Part shown: one piece after another, positions 21,832-30,766 of the stretch
Numbering within the stretch: position 1 is the first letter of the stretch
Layout of the letters: the number at the start of each line of letters is the position of its first letter
Origin: Paenacidovorax caeni
GTDB taxonomy: Bacteria; Pseudomonadota; Gammaproteobacteria; Burkholderiales; Burkholderiaceae_C
Length of the DNA stretch: 64,000 nt
Direction: 5' to 3'
Assembly (NCBI RefSeq): GCF_001298675.1
Contig: NZ_CYIG01000030.1
Coordinates: 1 to 64,000, forward strand
Program-made: the position numbers and the translations under genes
The notes under the pieces: generated by a model
Told to the model about the DNA's origin: nothing
The model's database searches: none
What the model saw: only the letters and a program-made list of their open reading frames with translations

Positions 21832-24228
21832 ATGCCCCCCTCTCAAGCCCCGGAAAAAAACACGTCAGCACGTACAAAAGCGCGCACCTCTTGGCCACGC
21901 TGGCTCCTCAAGGCTCTGTTTTGGATTGCAGGCTTGGCGACGGCAGGGGCCTTGGCACTGGCCCTCACTATCGCCGTGGCGTTGGCCATGGCCTATCCGA
22001 ACTTGCCCGATGTCTCTGACCTGGCGGACTACCGGCCCAAGCTGCCGATGCGCGTGTACTCGGCCGAGGGCGCCCTACTAGGGGAGTTCGGCGAAGAGCG
22101 GCGCAACCTGACCCCGATCGATGAGATCCCGCAAGTCATGAAGGATGCCGTGCTGGCCATCGAAGACTCTCGGTTCTTCGAGCACGGCGGGGTGGACTAC
22201 AAGGGCCTGCTGCGTGCCGCCCTCGCCAATCTGGGCAAGGCCAAGAGCCAGGGTGCCTCCACCATCACCATGCAGGTAGCGCGGAATGTGTACCTTTCTT
22301 CGGAGAAAACATTCACGCGGAAAATTTACGAAATATTACTCACATTCAAACTCGAACATCTGCTTACGAAAAATCAGATTCTCGAAATTTACATGAACCA
22401 GATTTATCTGGGCAACCGCGCTTACGGGTTTGCCGCAGCCGCCGAAACCTATTTCGGCAAGCCGCTTAAATCCATCTCCGTTGCCGAGGCGGCCATGCTG
22501 GCAGGCTTACCCAAGGCCCCTTCTGCCTACAACCCCATCAGCAACCCGAAACGTGCACGCGTGCGCCAGCTGTACATCATTGAGCGGATGGAGGAAAACG
22601 GCTTCATCACCACTGCGCAAGCCCAAGAAGCCAAACAGGAAAATCTCAAGATTCGCACCAATGCGAACAGCACGCGAGTGCACGCCGAGTACGTGGCGGA
22701 AATGGCGCGTCAGTTGATCTTTGCGCAGTACGGCAACGAGGCCTACACGCGCGGCCTCAACGTCTACACCACCCTCCGAGCAAGCGAGCAGGATGTCGCC
22801 TACCAATCGCTGCGCCGGGGCATCATGGATTACGAGCGACGCCAGCATTACCGCGGGCCGGAACAATTCATCCAGCTGCCCACGTCCGCTGAGGATGCCG
22901 AAGATGCCATAGACGATGCCCTGGCCAACCACCCTGATAACGGCGATCTGCTGGCTGCAGTGGTGCTGGACGCCAACCCGCGCAGGATCATGGCAGCACG
23001 CGCCGATGGCGAGCAAATCGAGATCACTGGCGATGGCCTCAAGCCAGCGCAGTCAGGCCTGAGCGACAAGGCTCCGCCCAACATCAAGATTCGTCGCGGC
23101 GCCATCATCCGGGTGGCCAAGACGGCAAAGAACACATGGGAAATCACTCAGCTGCCCCAGGTGGAAGGTGCCTTCATTGCACTCGATCCGCGTGATGGTG
23201 CGATCCACGCCCTGGTTGGCGGCTTCGACTTTGACAAGAACAAGTTCAACCATGTGACGCAAGCCTGGCGTCAACCGGGGTCAAGCTTCAAGCCCTTCAT
23301 CTATTCGGCCGCCCTGGAGAAAGGCTTCACCCCCGCCACGGTAGTCAACGATGCTCCGCTGTTCTTTGATGCCGGCACGACCGGCGGTCAGGCCTGGGAG
23401 CCGAAGAACTACGACGGCAAGTACGACGGCCCCATGACCCTGCGCACCGGCCTGGCCAAGTCGAAGAACATGATTTCGATCCGCGTGCTGCAGGCTGTTG
23501 GCCCTAAAACAGCGCAGGAATGGGTCAGCCGATTTGGCTTCGACGCCGACAAACACCCGCCCTACTTGACCATGGCGCTGGGGGCCGGCTCGGTCACACC
23601 GATGCAGATGGCCACAGCCTACTCCGTGTTCGCCAATGGGGGCTACCGTGTCACCCCCTGGCTCATCACCCGCGTGACAGACCATAAGGGCAAAGCGCTC
23701 TCTGAGTTCACGCCTCCGCCACTCACCGAGCAACCGCGCGCCATTGATGCACGCAACGCTTTCATCATGGACAGCCTGCTGCAGGAAGTCACGCGCGCCG
23801 GCACCGCAGCCCGTGCACAGGCCACGCTCAAGCGTCCCGACCTGTACGGCAAGACGGGCACAACGAACGACTCCGTGGACGCATGGTTTGCAGGCTTCCA
23901 GCCCACACTGACCGCCGTGACCTGGATTGGCTACGACCAGCCACGCAACCTGGGCAGCCGCGAAACCGGCGGGGGGTTGAGCCTTCCCATCTGGATCAAT
24001 TTCATGGAAAAGGCCCTCAAAGGCGTTCCCGTCGCGGAAACCGCTGTGCCGCCTGGCGTGGTCAATGTGGGCGGCGAATGGTTCTATGAGGAATACGCCC
24101 GCAACGCAGGCGTCGCGAACCTGGGCCTCGGCGACGGCGGCGCAGCAACGGGGGGCTCAGCCCCCGGCCAGGTCACCACACCAGCGCCGGAAGAGCGCAA
24201 CCGCATTCTTGACCTGTTCCGCAACTAA
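21832..24228 (+). CDS. mrcA: Penicillin-binding protein 1A (bifunctional glycosyltransferase/transpeptidase)
   Basis: PBP1A (798 aa) polymerises and cross-links peptidoglycan. A membrane anchor lies at about residues 30-55. The GT51 domain has Glu111 in AIEDSRFFEHGG and the motif GASTITMQVARN. A typical PBP1A insert (OB-like domain) lies between the two catalytic domains. The transpeptidase has the nucleophile S484 (PGSSFKPF), the SXN motif in AKSKNMISIR and KTG in LYGKTGTTND. The start codon lacks a good SD, while an out-of-frame ATG at 21803 has one (see findings). It is divergent from pilM. Confidence 0.96.
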   Translation: MPPSQAPEKNTSARTKARTSWPRWLLKALFWIAGLATAGALALALTIAVALAMAYPNLPDVSDLADYRPKLPMRVYSAEGALLGEFGEERRNLTPIDEIPQVMKDAVLAIEDSRFFEHGGVDYKGLLRAALANLGKAKSQGASTITMQVARNVYLSSEKTFTRKIYEILLTFKLEHLLTKNQILEIYMNQIYLGNRAYGFAAAAETYFGKPLKSISVAEAAMLAGLPKAPSAYNPISNPKRARVRQLYIIERMEENGFITTAQAQEAKQENLKIRTNANSTRVHAEYVAEMARQLIFAQYGNEAYTRGLNVYTTLRASEQDVAYQSLRRGIMDYERRQHYRGPEQFIQLPTSAEDAEDAIDDALANHPDNGDLLAAVVLDANPRRIMAARADGEQIEITGDGLKPAQSGLSDKAPPNIKIRRGAIIRVAKTAKNTWEITQLPQVEGAFIALDPRDGAIHALVGGFDFDKNKFNHVTQAWRQPGSSFKPFIYSAALEKGFTPATVVNDAPLFFDAGTTGGQAWEPKNYDGKYDGPMTLRTGLAKSKNMISIRVLQAVGPKTAQEWVSRFGFDADKHPPYLTMALGAGSVTPMQMATAYSVFANGGYRVTPWLITRVTDHKGKALSEFTPPPLTEQPRAIDARNAFIMDSLLQEVTRAGTAARAQATLKRPDLYGKTGTTNDSVDAWFAGFQPTLTAVTWIGYDQPRNLGSRETGGGLSLPIWINFMEKALKGVPVAETAVPPGVVNVGGEWFYEEYARNAGVANLGLGDGGAATGGSAPGQVTTPAPEERNRILDLFRN

Positions 24229-24236
24229 CCCCGATA

Positions 24237-24261
24237 CCCGATCCGCACGGGTCGGATCGGG
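24237..24261. terminator. Hairpin between convergent mrcA and cyaY
   Basis: CCCGATCCG and CGGATCGGG form a perfect 9-bp stem with a 7-nt loop (CACGGGT). There is no T-run on either side, so it may be a stabilising or weak bidirectional terminator. It lies 8 bp after the mrcA stop. Confidence 0.55.
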
Positions 24262-24266
24262 CACCC

Positions 24267-24596
24267 TTAAGCGCTAAACACCAGGGTCTGCCCGGCTTGC
24301 TCGCTTGCACATTGGCTCAGGTGTGCAAAGAATTCACCGGCCCCTTTGGTGTCCAGCCAACGCTGGCCATCAAAACGGTAGTGAAAGCCGCCCGAGCGCG
24401 CTGCCATCCAGACCTCGTGCAGCGGTTTCTGCAAGTTGATCACGATCTGGCTGCGGTTAGCAAAGGTCAAGGTGACCATGCCACCCGAGCGTTGCGCATC
24501 CAAGTCCGCGTCGGTTTCTTCGTTGAGGCGGTCGCATGTCTGCTCCACCGCCAGCAGCAGTCGCTCGGCACGGTCCATGAATTCAAGGTCGGTCAT
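24267..24596 (-). CDS. cyaY: Frataxin-like iron donor CyaY
   Basis: CyaY (109 aa) is the bacterial frataxin that binds iron and modulates cysteine desulfurase activity in Fe-S cluster assembly. The N-terminal acidic helix ([18 protein letters not shown]) and the beta-sheet motifs [17 protein letters not shown] and [15 protein letters not shown] match the family. The length is normal. Its ATG lies only 11 bp from the divergent lptM start. Confidence 0.95.
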   Translation of the reverse strand: MTDLEFMDRAERLLLAVEQTCDRLNEETDADLDAQRSGGMVTLTFANRSQIVINLQKPLHEVWMAARSGGFHYRFDGQRWLDTKGAGEFFAHLSQCASEQAGQTLVFSA

Positions 24597-24607
24597 ACAA
24601 TTTATAT

Positions 24608-24811
24608 ATGTTGAGAGCCACCCAAATTCTAGTCAGGGCGCTTGCCCTTGCTGCCAGTGCGGCGGCCCTCCTCGCAGGCTGCGGGCAGCGCGGCCCGCTG
24701 TACCTGCCCACAGACCCCGCCGCGAACGAGCGCGCCAGCCTCCCGCAATCACTCACGCCTGCCAGCGCCCCCGCCTCCAAAGGCTCCCCTCCCTCTGCCG
24801 ATACCCCATGA
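24608..24811 (+). CDS. lptM: LPS translocon maturation chaperone LptM (YifL-like lipoprotein)
   Basis: This 67-residue lipoprotein has lipobox LLAGC (Cys25) directly followed by the family signature GQRGPLYLP. In E. coli LptM assists disulfide maturation and assembly of the LptD/LptE complex. The rest is a Pro/Ser/Ala-rich tail. It sits upstream of lysA, as in many proteobacteria, and its TGA overlaps the lysA ATG (ATGA). There is no room for a normal 5' leader, because the divergent cyaY gene begins 11 bp away; a TACAAT at 24596-24601 could start a leaderless mRNA. Confidence 0.92.
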   Translation: MLRATQILVRALALAASAAALLAGCGQRGPLYLPTDPAANERASLPQSLTPASAPASKGSPPSADTP

Positions 24812-26085
24812 ACGCTCCCCTCCTGCCTGGCCATCCCCATATGGCCTACCGTGGCACAGACTTGTTTTGCGAGCAGGTTCGCCTCGCCGACCTGGCACAA
24901 GCCCATGGCACCCCGCTGTACGTGTACTCAAAGGCCGCCATGCTCGATGCGCTGGCGGCCTATCAGCGCGGCTTCGCTGGCCGCAAGGTGCAGATTTGCT
25001 ATGCCATGAAGGCCAACTCCTCCCTGGCCGTACTGCAGCTCTTTGCGCGCGCGGGCTGCGGCTTCGACATCGTCTCAGGCGGAGAGCTGGCGCGCGTTCT
25101 GGCCGCAGGCGGTGATGCCAGCAAGGTGATCTTCTCCGGCGTCGGCAAGACACGCGCCGAAATGCGCCAAGCGCTTGCCGCCGGCATCGGCTGCTTCAAC
25201 GTTGAGAGCGAAGCCGAGCTGGAAGTACTCAACGAGGTGGCCCTAGGCATGGGCGCGCAGGCCCCCGTGAGCATCCGCGTTAATCCCAACGTCGACGCCA
25301 AGACCCACCCCTACATCTCCACCGGCCTCAAAGGCAACAAGTTCGGCGTGGCCCATGAGCGCACGCTGGCCACCTACCAGCGTGCCGCAGCGCTGCCAGG
25401 CTTGCGTGTCGTGGGCATCGACTGCCACATCGGATCGCAAATCACCGAGGTCAGCCCCTACCTCGACGCCGTGGACCGCGTGTTGGATCTGGTGCAAGGT
25501 ATCGAGGCCGCAGGTATCGCCATCCACCACATTGATTTTGGCGGTGGCCTCGGCATTACCTACAACGGTGAAACGCCACCCGCCGCCGATGCGCTCTGGC
25601 AACAGCTACTGGCCAAGCTCGACGCACGCGGCTATGGCGACCGCCAGTTGATGATCGAGCCCGGCCGTTCCCTGGTGGGCAATGCCGGCGTTTGCCTGAC
25701 CGAAGTGCTATACCTCAAGCCGGGCGAACAAAAGAACTTCTGCATCGTTGATGCCGCCATGAACGACTTGCCGCGCCCCGCCATGTACGAGGCGTTCCAT
25801 GGCATCGTGCCCCTGCATGCACGCTCTGGCGCCACCACCACCTACGACGTCGTCGGCCCCGTCTGCGAAAGTGGCGACTGGCTCGGACGCGACCGTGCGC
25901 TCGCCGTGCACAGCGGCGACCTGCTGGCCGTGCTGTCCGCTGGCGCCTACTGCGCCTCCATGGCCAGCACCTACAACACCCGGGGCCGCGCAGCAGAGAT
26001 CCTCGTTGACGGCAGCCAGGCGGTACTCATCCGCCCACGCGAAAGTGCCGCCGACACCTTCAAAAACGAGATACTGCCTTCGTGA
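24808..26085 (+). CDS. lysA: Diaminopimelate decarboxylase
   Basis: LysA (425 aa) is a PLP enzyme that decarboxylates meso-diaminopimelate to lysine. The PLP lysine is K68 in CYAMKANSS. The phosphate-binding GGG is in HIDFGGGLGI, substrate residues lie in EPGRSLVGNAG, and the second-subunit active-site motif is VGPVCESGDWLG. The start at 24808 overlaps the lptM stop (ATGA); the same frame is open further upstream, but without homology. It is co-transcribed with lptM. Confidence 0.96.
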   Translation: MNAPLLPGHPHMAYRGTDLFCEQVRLADLAQAHGTPLYVYSKAAMLDALAAYQRGFAGRKVQICYAMKANSSLAVLQLFARAGCGFDIVSGGELARVLAAGGDASKVIFSGVGKTRAEMRQALAAGIGCFNVESEAELEVLNEVALGMGAQAPVSIRVNPNVDAKTHPYISTGLKGNKFGVAHERTLATYQRAAALPGLRVVGIDCHIGSQITEVSPYLDAVDRVLDLVQGIEAAGIAIHHIDFGGGLGITYNGETPPAADALWQQLLAKLDARGYGDRQLMIEPGRSLVGNAGVCLTEVLYLKPGEQKNFCIVDAAMNDLPRPAMYEAFHGIVPLHARSGATTTYDVVGPVCESGDWLGRDRALAVHSGDLLAVLSAGAYCASMASTYNTRGRAAEILVDGSQAVLIRPRESAADTFKNEILPS

Positions 26086-26111
26086 CAAATAGGTGAAAAC
26101 CCGGGCTTCGA

Positions 26112-26152
26112 TTGACTCGCATCAAATCAACTTTTGATGCTTGTCATACATT
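26112..26152 (+). promoter_or_regulatory. Candidate FNR/Anr-dependent class II promoter
   Basis: TTGAC-TCGC-ATCAA at 26112-26125 differs from the FNR consensus TTGAT-N4-ATCAA at one base. A -10-like TACATT lies at 26147-26152, so transcription would start near 26159-26160 and the box centre (26118.5) would lie at about -41.5, the class II activator position. It precedes the ODP-type gene. A palindrome GCATCAAA...TTTGATGC at 26119-26140 overlaps it. Confidence 0.55.
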
Positions 26153-26181
26153 AGGGTCATTCTTGCGCTTCCTCCCGCACC

Positions 26182-27015
26182 ATGGCCCCGATTGAGCTTT
26201 ACCGCGACAGCAACCACGCCTGCCTGATGTTCACCGACCTCATTGAAGAGGACGGGCAGGCAATTCAGGCCAACCAGTTTCTCATCGTCGACGGCGACAC
26301 CGGCGCCGTCATCGATCCGGGCGGCAACCTGGCATTCAACGAGTTGTTCATGGGCATGGGGCGCTACTTCTCGCCACAGAAGCTCTCGTACGTGATCGCC
26401 TCGCACGCGGACCCCGACATCATTGCCTCGCTCGACCGCTGGCTGACCAGCACCAACGCCACCCTGGTGATCTCGCGCATCTGGGAACGCTTTGCCCCCC
26501 ACTTCACCAAAGCCGGCAAGACCGAGAACCGCGTGATCGGCGTGCCCGACAGCGGCGGTCACCTGCCCCTGGGGCGCCATGAACTGGTGCTGTTGCCCGC
26601 GCACTTCATGCACTCGGAAGGCAATTTCCATTTCTACGACCCGGTGAGCCGTATCCTCTTCACCGGCGACCTGGGCGTGTCGCTCACCACCGGTGCCGAA
26701 GCGCGCGTGCCCGTGACGGACCTGGCGGCACACATCCCGCGCATGGAAGGCTTCCATCGCCGCTACATGGTCTCCAACAAGATCCTGCGCCTGTGGGTGC
26801 GCATGGCGCGGCAGCTCGACATTGCCATGCTCGTGCCGCAGCACGGCGCACCGATCCTGGGCAAGCCCGCCATCAACGCCTTTTTCGACTGGCTGGAAAA
26901 CCTGCCCTGCGGCATTGATCTGTTCGACGAGCGGGCCTACCAAATCCCCACGGGCCACATCGACCCGGTAACGCGCCAGATGCGCGCGCCGCTGCGCCCG
27001 GCCCAGGCGGCCTGA
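26182..27015 (+). CDS. ODP-type metallo-beta-lactamase-fold protein (oxygen-binding diiron protein family)
   Basis: This 277-residue soluble protein resembles the beta-lactamase-like domain of flavodiiron proteins without the flavodoxin part. ODP relatives bind oxygen at a diiron centre and often act as redox sensors. Metal-ligand candidates are visible in ASHADPDI (the HxDxD version of HxExDH), LPAHFMHSEGNFHFYD, LFTGDLGVSL and LVPQHGAPI. The CDS is preceded by a candidate FNR box at the class II position, which fits an oxygen-linked role. No clear SD is seen before the ATG. It is monocistronic, ending at a strong bidirectional terminator. The substrate or partner is unknown. Confidence 0.8.
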   Translation: MAPIELYRDSNHACLMFTDLIEEDGQAIQANQFLIVDGDTGAVIDPGGNLAFNELFMGMGRYFSPQKLSYVIASHADPDIIASLDRWLTSTNATLVISRIWERFAPHFTKAGKTENRVIGVPDSGGHLPLGRHELVLLPAHFMHSEGNFHFYDPVSRILFTGDLGVSLTTGAEARVPVTDLAAHIPRMEGFHRRYMVSNKILRLWVRMARQLDIAMLVPQHGAPILGKPAINAFFDWLENLPCGIDLFDERAYQIPTGHIDPVTRQMRAPLRPAQAA

Positions 27016-27047
27016 TCAAGGCAGCAATTAAGACATTTAATAAAATA

Positions 27048-27090
27048 CGGCCCTAGCCCTTATCCAGAAAGCGCTAGCAGCTATCAAAAG
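27048..27090. repeat. Dispersed intergenic repeat, copy 6
   Basis: CGGCCCTAGCCCTTATCCAG followed by AAAGCGCTAGCAGCTATCAAAAG is one of the best-preserved copies and nearly identical to copy 2. It lies between the ODP-type gene and its terminator. Confidence 0.8.
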
Positions 27091-27099
27091 AATAACAAA

Positions 27100-27125
27100 A
27101 GGCCCTGCACTGCAGGGCCTTTTTA
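27100..27125. terminator. Bidirectional Rho-independent terminator
   Basis: AGGCCCTG (27100-27107) pairs with CAGGGCCT (27113-27120) around a 5-nt loop. TTTTTATT follows on the plus strand, and an A-rich run (TTTTGTTATT on the minus strand) lies on the other side. It sits between the convergent ODP-type and ccsB genes. Confidence 0.9.
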
Positions 27126-27142
27126 TTGCCGAGGGACATGCC

Positions 27143-28495
27143 TCACAGGGTGCCGTAGCTGTGCAGGCCCGAGAGGAACATGTTCACGCCAAGGAAAGCG
27201 AACGTCGTCACCACCAACCCCGTGAGCGCCCACCACGCCGACACCGTGCCACGCAGCCCCTTGACCAAGCGCATGTGCAGCCAAGCGGCGTAATTCAGCC
27301 AGACGATCAGCGCCCAGGTTTCCTTCGGGTCCCAGCTCCAGTAGCCGCCCCAAGCTTCGGCCGCCCAGAGCGCCCCCAGCACGGTGGCAATCGTGAAGAA
27401 AGCGAACCCGACGGCGATCGACTTGTACATCAGGTCGTCCAGGATCTCAAAACCCGGCAGTTGCGCCGCAATGCGCTTGCGCGCCAACAGGATGCCGCCC
27501 ACGATCAACGCCGAGATGCCGAAGTACACCATCCAGTAGCTGCTGCCGCCATCGGCCGCCCCCTGGCGGAACACGATCGGCTCGAAGCACAGCACCACGC
27601 CCAGCAACCACAGCGGCGCGAGCTTGTACCAGCGCGTCTCGCCAGCCTGCTGTTTGATGAGGTAGGCAAACGCCACCATGGCCGCGAGCGCGAAGGTGCC
27701 ATAGCCGATGAAGTTGGCCGGCACGTGCAGCTTCATCCACCAGCTCTTGAGCGCAGGCACCAGCGGTTGAATCTCGTGCGCCTCGCGCACCACCGTGTAC
27801 CACAGCAGGAAGCCCACCGCCGCGCTGACCACCAGCATGACGAAGGCACCCAGCGCGCGCGTGCCGTAGTGCTGCTCGTAGTACAGGTAGAACAGCGCCG
27901 TCATCCAACAGAACATGATGAACACCTCGTAGAGGTTGCTCACCGGGATGTGGCCCACGTCCGGGCCGACCAGGTAGCTCTCGTACCAGCGCACCATGGT
28001 GCCAATGAGCGCCAACGTCACGCCCACCCAGGCCAGGCGCGAGCCGATCAACGCCATCACCTCGCCACTGCCCTGCCCCTGGCTGCCGCGCGTGAACATT
28101 CCGATCCAGTAGAAAAGCGTACTCATGAAGAACAGCATGCTCATCCAGAGGATGGCGGACTGGCTCGACAGGAAGTACTTGAGCCCGAACACGGTGTCGG
28201 CGCGCGCCAGGCTGCCCGCACCGTCCTGCTGGTACAGGCCCACAGCCAGCAGCGACAGCGCGGCCACCCCCAGCATGAGCACCGACAGCGGGCGCCAGAA
28301 CCATCCCAGCCAGATGGCACAGGGAATGGAGCCGAGCAGAATGCCCTTCTCGTACACGTCCATGTACGCACCGTAGCGCTGCAGCGCCCACAGCCCCCCC
28401 GCCACGACGAGTACGGCGAACAGCCAATCAAACCCGTTGCGGCGCGCGAAATAGCCTTCATTCAGGGTCAGCGTGGTGGTGGTCGCGGTGTTCAT
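27143..28495 (-). CDS. ccsB: Cytochrome c biogenesis protein CcsB/CcsA (system II heme handling)
   Basis: This 450-residue multi-pass membrane protein (about ten helices) belongs to system II cytochrome c maturation. The hallmark tryptophan-rich heme-handling motif is near the C-terminus: AWGGYWSWDPKETWALIVW. Conserved histidines for heme lie in loops (HVPANFIGYG and the C-terminal WLHMRLV). Its ATG overlaps the stop of resB (28492-28495), so the two subunits of the heme exporter/synthetase are translated together. Confidence 0.95.
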   Translation of the reverse strand: MNTATTTTLTLNEGYFARRNGFDWLFAVLVVAGGLWALQRYGAYMDVYEKGILLGSIPCAIWLGWFWRPLSVLMLGVAALSLLAVGLYQQDGAGSLARADTVFGLKYFLSSQSAILWMSMLFFMSTLFYWIGMFTRGSQGQGSGEVMALIGSRLAWVGVTLALIGTMVRWYESYLVGPDVGHIPVSNLYEVFIMFCWMTALFYLYYEQHYGTRALGAFVMLVVSAAVGFLLWYTVVREAHEIQPLVPALKSWWMKLHVPANFIGYGTFALAAMVAFAYLIKQQAGETRWYKLAPLWLLGVVLCFEPIVFRQGAADGGSSYWMVYFGISALIVGGILLARKRIAAQLPGFEILDDLMYKSIAVGFAFFTIATVLGALWAAEAWGGYWSWDPKETWALIVWLNYAAWLHMRLVKGLRGTVSAWWALTGLVVTTFAFLGVNMFLSGLHSYGTL

Positions 28496-30642
28496 GCGGA
28501 GGCTCCTGGCGGTGAAGACGGTGGCGGGGTGCCGATGAGTTTCTGGCTGAGCTGGGCAAATTCCCGGTTGCCGTCAAACGTTTTGCGGTTCGACGACAGG
28601 GCCATGGTGGCGTGGGTACGGCCGCCTTGCGGCGCCAGCCACACCCAGATGCGCCGGTCGCGCACGTAGAGCATGGCAAAGACGCCCAGGATGAGCAAGG
28701 CACACCCCAGGTACACCACGTTCTTGCCAGGGGCACGTGCCACCTGGAACACACTGGCCTGCACCTGCTTGAAGTCCTGCAGCTCAAACGCCATGGGTGC
28801 GGGGTAGATCTGGGCATCGCTGAGCGCAAACACTGCCTGCGTCATGAAGGTCTGGGTTTGCGCACCAGGCTCCATGGGCGCCAGGCCTGCGCGCTCGCGG
28901 GCAAGCTGCGCCAACTCGTACAGCACACCATTGAGGATGCGCACCAGCACCTCGCCAGCACGCTCACGCTCGCCCTCAGGCACGTTGGCCTCCATGAAAT
29001 CGGAAATCGCCGGAAAGCCGCCGCGCCACTTGCCGTCCTCGCCGCGCCCGCCGGCGTACAGAGCCAGGGCACGCTGCGCCGAGAGGGTGAGCTGCTCGGC
29101 CAGCTCCTTGCGCGTGCCATCGACTGCACGCCCGACGTAGTTGCGCACAGCCCGCTCACGCAGGGCGGGATCGTTCAGCGCGGCGCGCAACTGCACGAAG
29201 CCCTGCATGCTGCCCTGGTCATCGACAGGAACGCGCAGGTAGCGGAAAGGCTCGGCCGGGGTCTCGCGCACACCCAGCAGGAAGACAGACCCACCGTCCC
29301 CCATGTCCACGGGCAGCATGTAGTTGTGGAATTCGCGCGCCTGCCCCGCCGCGTCGCGCAGCTTGTAGCTGATGCTGGGCCCGACGTTGCGCAGCTCCTT
29401 CTTGCTCACGGTCTTATTGCCCGCGCCCAGGCGCGCGTCGATGGACGAGCGCAAGTCAACCTTGCGCGCATCGGCGCCGGAGCTGGTGCCGTCATCGCCG
29501 AAGTTCTCCACGTTAATGGTGCGCAGCGCGGTGAACTCCAGCGTCAGCGCCTGGCCGGCCTCGTCGCTGGTCAGACGCGTCTGCCCGCCAATCGTGCCCT
29601 GCACGTCGAAAGGCTGTACGCCCGCTGCCATGGGTACGGCGCGCAGCTTTACCAGGGAGCCGCCATCGTCGAAGCTGGACTGGTAAATCTCGATGCCTTT
29701 GTAGCCGAAAGGATGGTTGACCTCGATGCGCGCGGGCACCTGCTCGCCCGTCGCCTTGTCGTGGATCACCACCTCGCTGGCGAAGAGCTTGGGCATGCCG
29801 GTGGAATAGTGCTCAACGATGAACTTCTTCAGCTCCACGGCAAAAGGCAGTTCCTGCAGCAGCACGCCGTCGGACTGCGCCAGGATGGCCGTGCTCGACT
29901 GCGTGCCTTCGGCAACCAGCAGATTGCCGCGGAAAGTGGGATTACGCTCGGACAGGATGTGCTCAGGCTTTACCTCGGAAATCAGTCCGCCGCCCGCGTA
30001 GGGCGTCTTACCGCCCAGCCACATCTGCGCGCGCACGATGAGGTCGCCATCGAGCAGCCCCCCCAGACAGATCAACACGATGGCACTGTGTGCAGCGATG
30101 TAGCCGATCTTGTGTGCGCCCCCCGTCTTGGCGGCCACCATCCAGCCCTCGCCCTGCGGCGTCTGGCGCTGCTGCAGGCGCACCTTCCAGCCGCCCCCCA
30201 CCAGCATGCCGCCGATGCGGCGCGCTGCCACTTCGGCAGTTTCGCCCTCAAGGTCCGCCTGGGCCTTGTGGTGAAAGGCCTGTAGGTTCTGCACCCGGAT
30301 GTTTTCCTTGTAGTTGCGCAGATCGGCCAGGTATTTGGGCGTGTGGCGTGCGATGCACAGGGACGTGCTGACGACCAGGAAGGCCAGGATCAGCAGGAAC
30401 CACCAGGCGCTGTAGACAGCGTTGAGCTTGAGCGCCAGAAACAGCTCGGCCCAGAAGGGGCCGAACTGGTTCACATAGTTGTTGACCGGCTCCTGCTGCT
30501 TGAACACCGTGCCGATGACCGAGGCAATGCAGATCACCGTCAAGAGCGCGATGGCAAAACGCATCGAAGACAGCAGCTCCACGGCAGCGCGCAGCGCCTG
30601 CGAACGGGATTGGATGCGTAGGCCGTGGGTGGAGTCGGTCAT
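28492..30642 (-). CDS. resB: Cytochrome c biogenesis protein ResB (Ccs1)
   Basis: This 716-residue ResB-family protein holds apocytochrome c for heme attachment in system II. The membrane helices are early (FAIALLTVICIASVIGTVF, then AWWFLLILAFLVVSTSLCI), a third follows near residue 190, a large periplasmic domain comes next, and the last helix is near the C-terminus (VVYLGCALLILGVFAMLYV). The family motif GTVFKQQEPVNNYVNQFGPF follows the first helix. I use the ATG at 30642; a TTG four codons upstream is possible. It forms an operon with ccsB. Cytochrome c4, a client, is encoded just upstream on the same strand. Confidence 0.94.
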   Translation of the reverse strand: MTDSTHGLRIQSRSQALRAAVELLSSMRFAIALLTVICIASVIGTVFKQQEPVNNYVNQFGPFWAELFLALKLNAVYSAWWFLLILAFLVVSTSLCIARHTPKYLADLRNYKENIRVQNLQAFHHKAQADLEGETAEVAARRIGGMLVGGGWKVRLQQRQTPQGEGWMVAAKTGGAHKIGYIAAHSAIVLICLGGLLDGDLIVRAQMWLGGKTPYAGGGLISEVKPEHILSERNPTFRGNLLVAEGTQSSTAILAQSDGVLLQELPFAVELKKFIVEHYSTGMPKLFASEVVIHDKATGEQVPARIEVNHPFGYKGIEIYQSSFDDGGSLVKLRAVPMAAGVQPFDVQGTIGGQTRLTSDEAGQALTLEFTALRTINVENFGDDGTSSGADARKVDLRSSIDARLGAGNKTVSKKELRNVGPSISYKLRDAAGQAREFHNYMLPVDMGDGGSVFLLGVRETPAEPFRYLRVPVDDQGSMQGFVQLRAALNDPALRERAVRNYVGRAVDGTRKELAEQLTLSAQRALALYAGGRGEDGKWRGGFPAISDFMEANVPEGERERAGEVLVRILNGVLYELAQLARERAGLAPMEPGAQTQTFMTQAVFALSDAQIYPAPMAFELQDFKQVQASVFQVARAPGKNVVYLGCALLILGVFAMLYVRDRRIWVWLAPQGGRTHATMALSSNRKTFDGNREFAQLSQKLIGTPPPSSPPGASA

Positions 30643-30656
30643 GGCGGAGGCCAAAA

Positions 30657-30700
30657 TAAAAAGGCGGGGCCATCTTTTGCGATGGGCCCGCCCTTTTTGG
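30657..30700. terminator. Terminator downstream of cytochrome c4
   Basis: AAAAAGGCGGG-GCCATC and GATGG-GCCCGCCCTTTTT form a long, slightly bulged stem around the loop TTTTGC, with A/T runs on both sides. It follows the cytochrome c4 gene by about 65 bp and lies just before the resB start. Confidence 0.85.
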
Positions 30701-30766
30701 GGTTGTGCGTGGGCGAAAGGTTCCGGGGCCGATGACTGCAGCGCCCGAAACGTTGATTTATATCAA

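Noticed and set aside
21705-22019. Frameshift suspected at the start of mrcA
   Set aside because: The PBP1A N-terminus from 21832 (basic stretch, then membrane anchor) is normal, so no frameshift is needed; only the out-of-frame ATG is worth noting.
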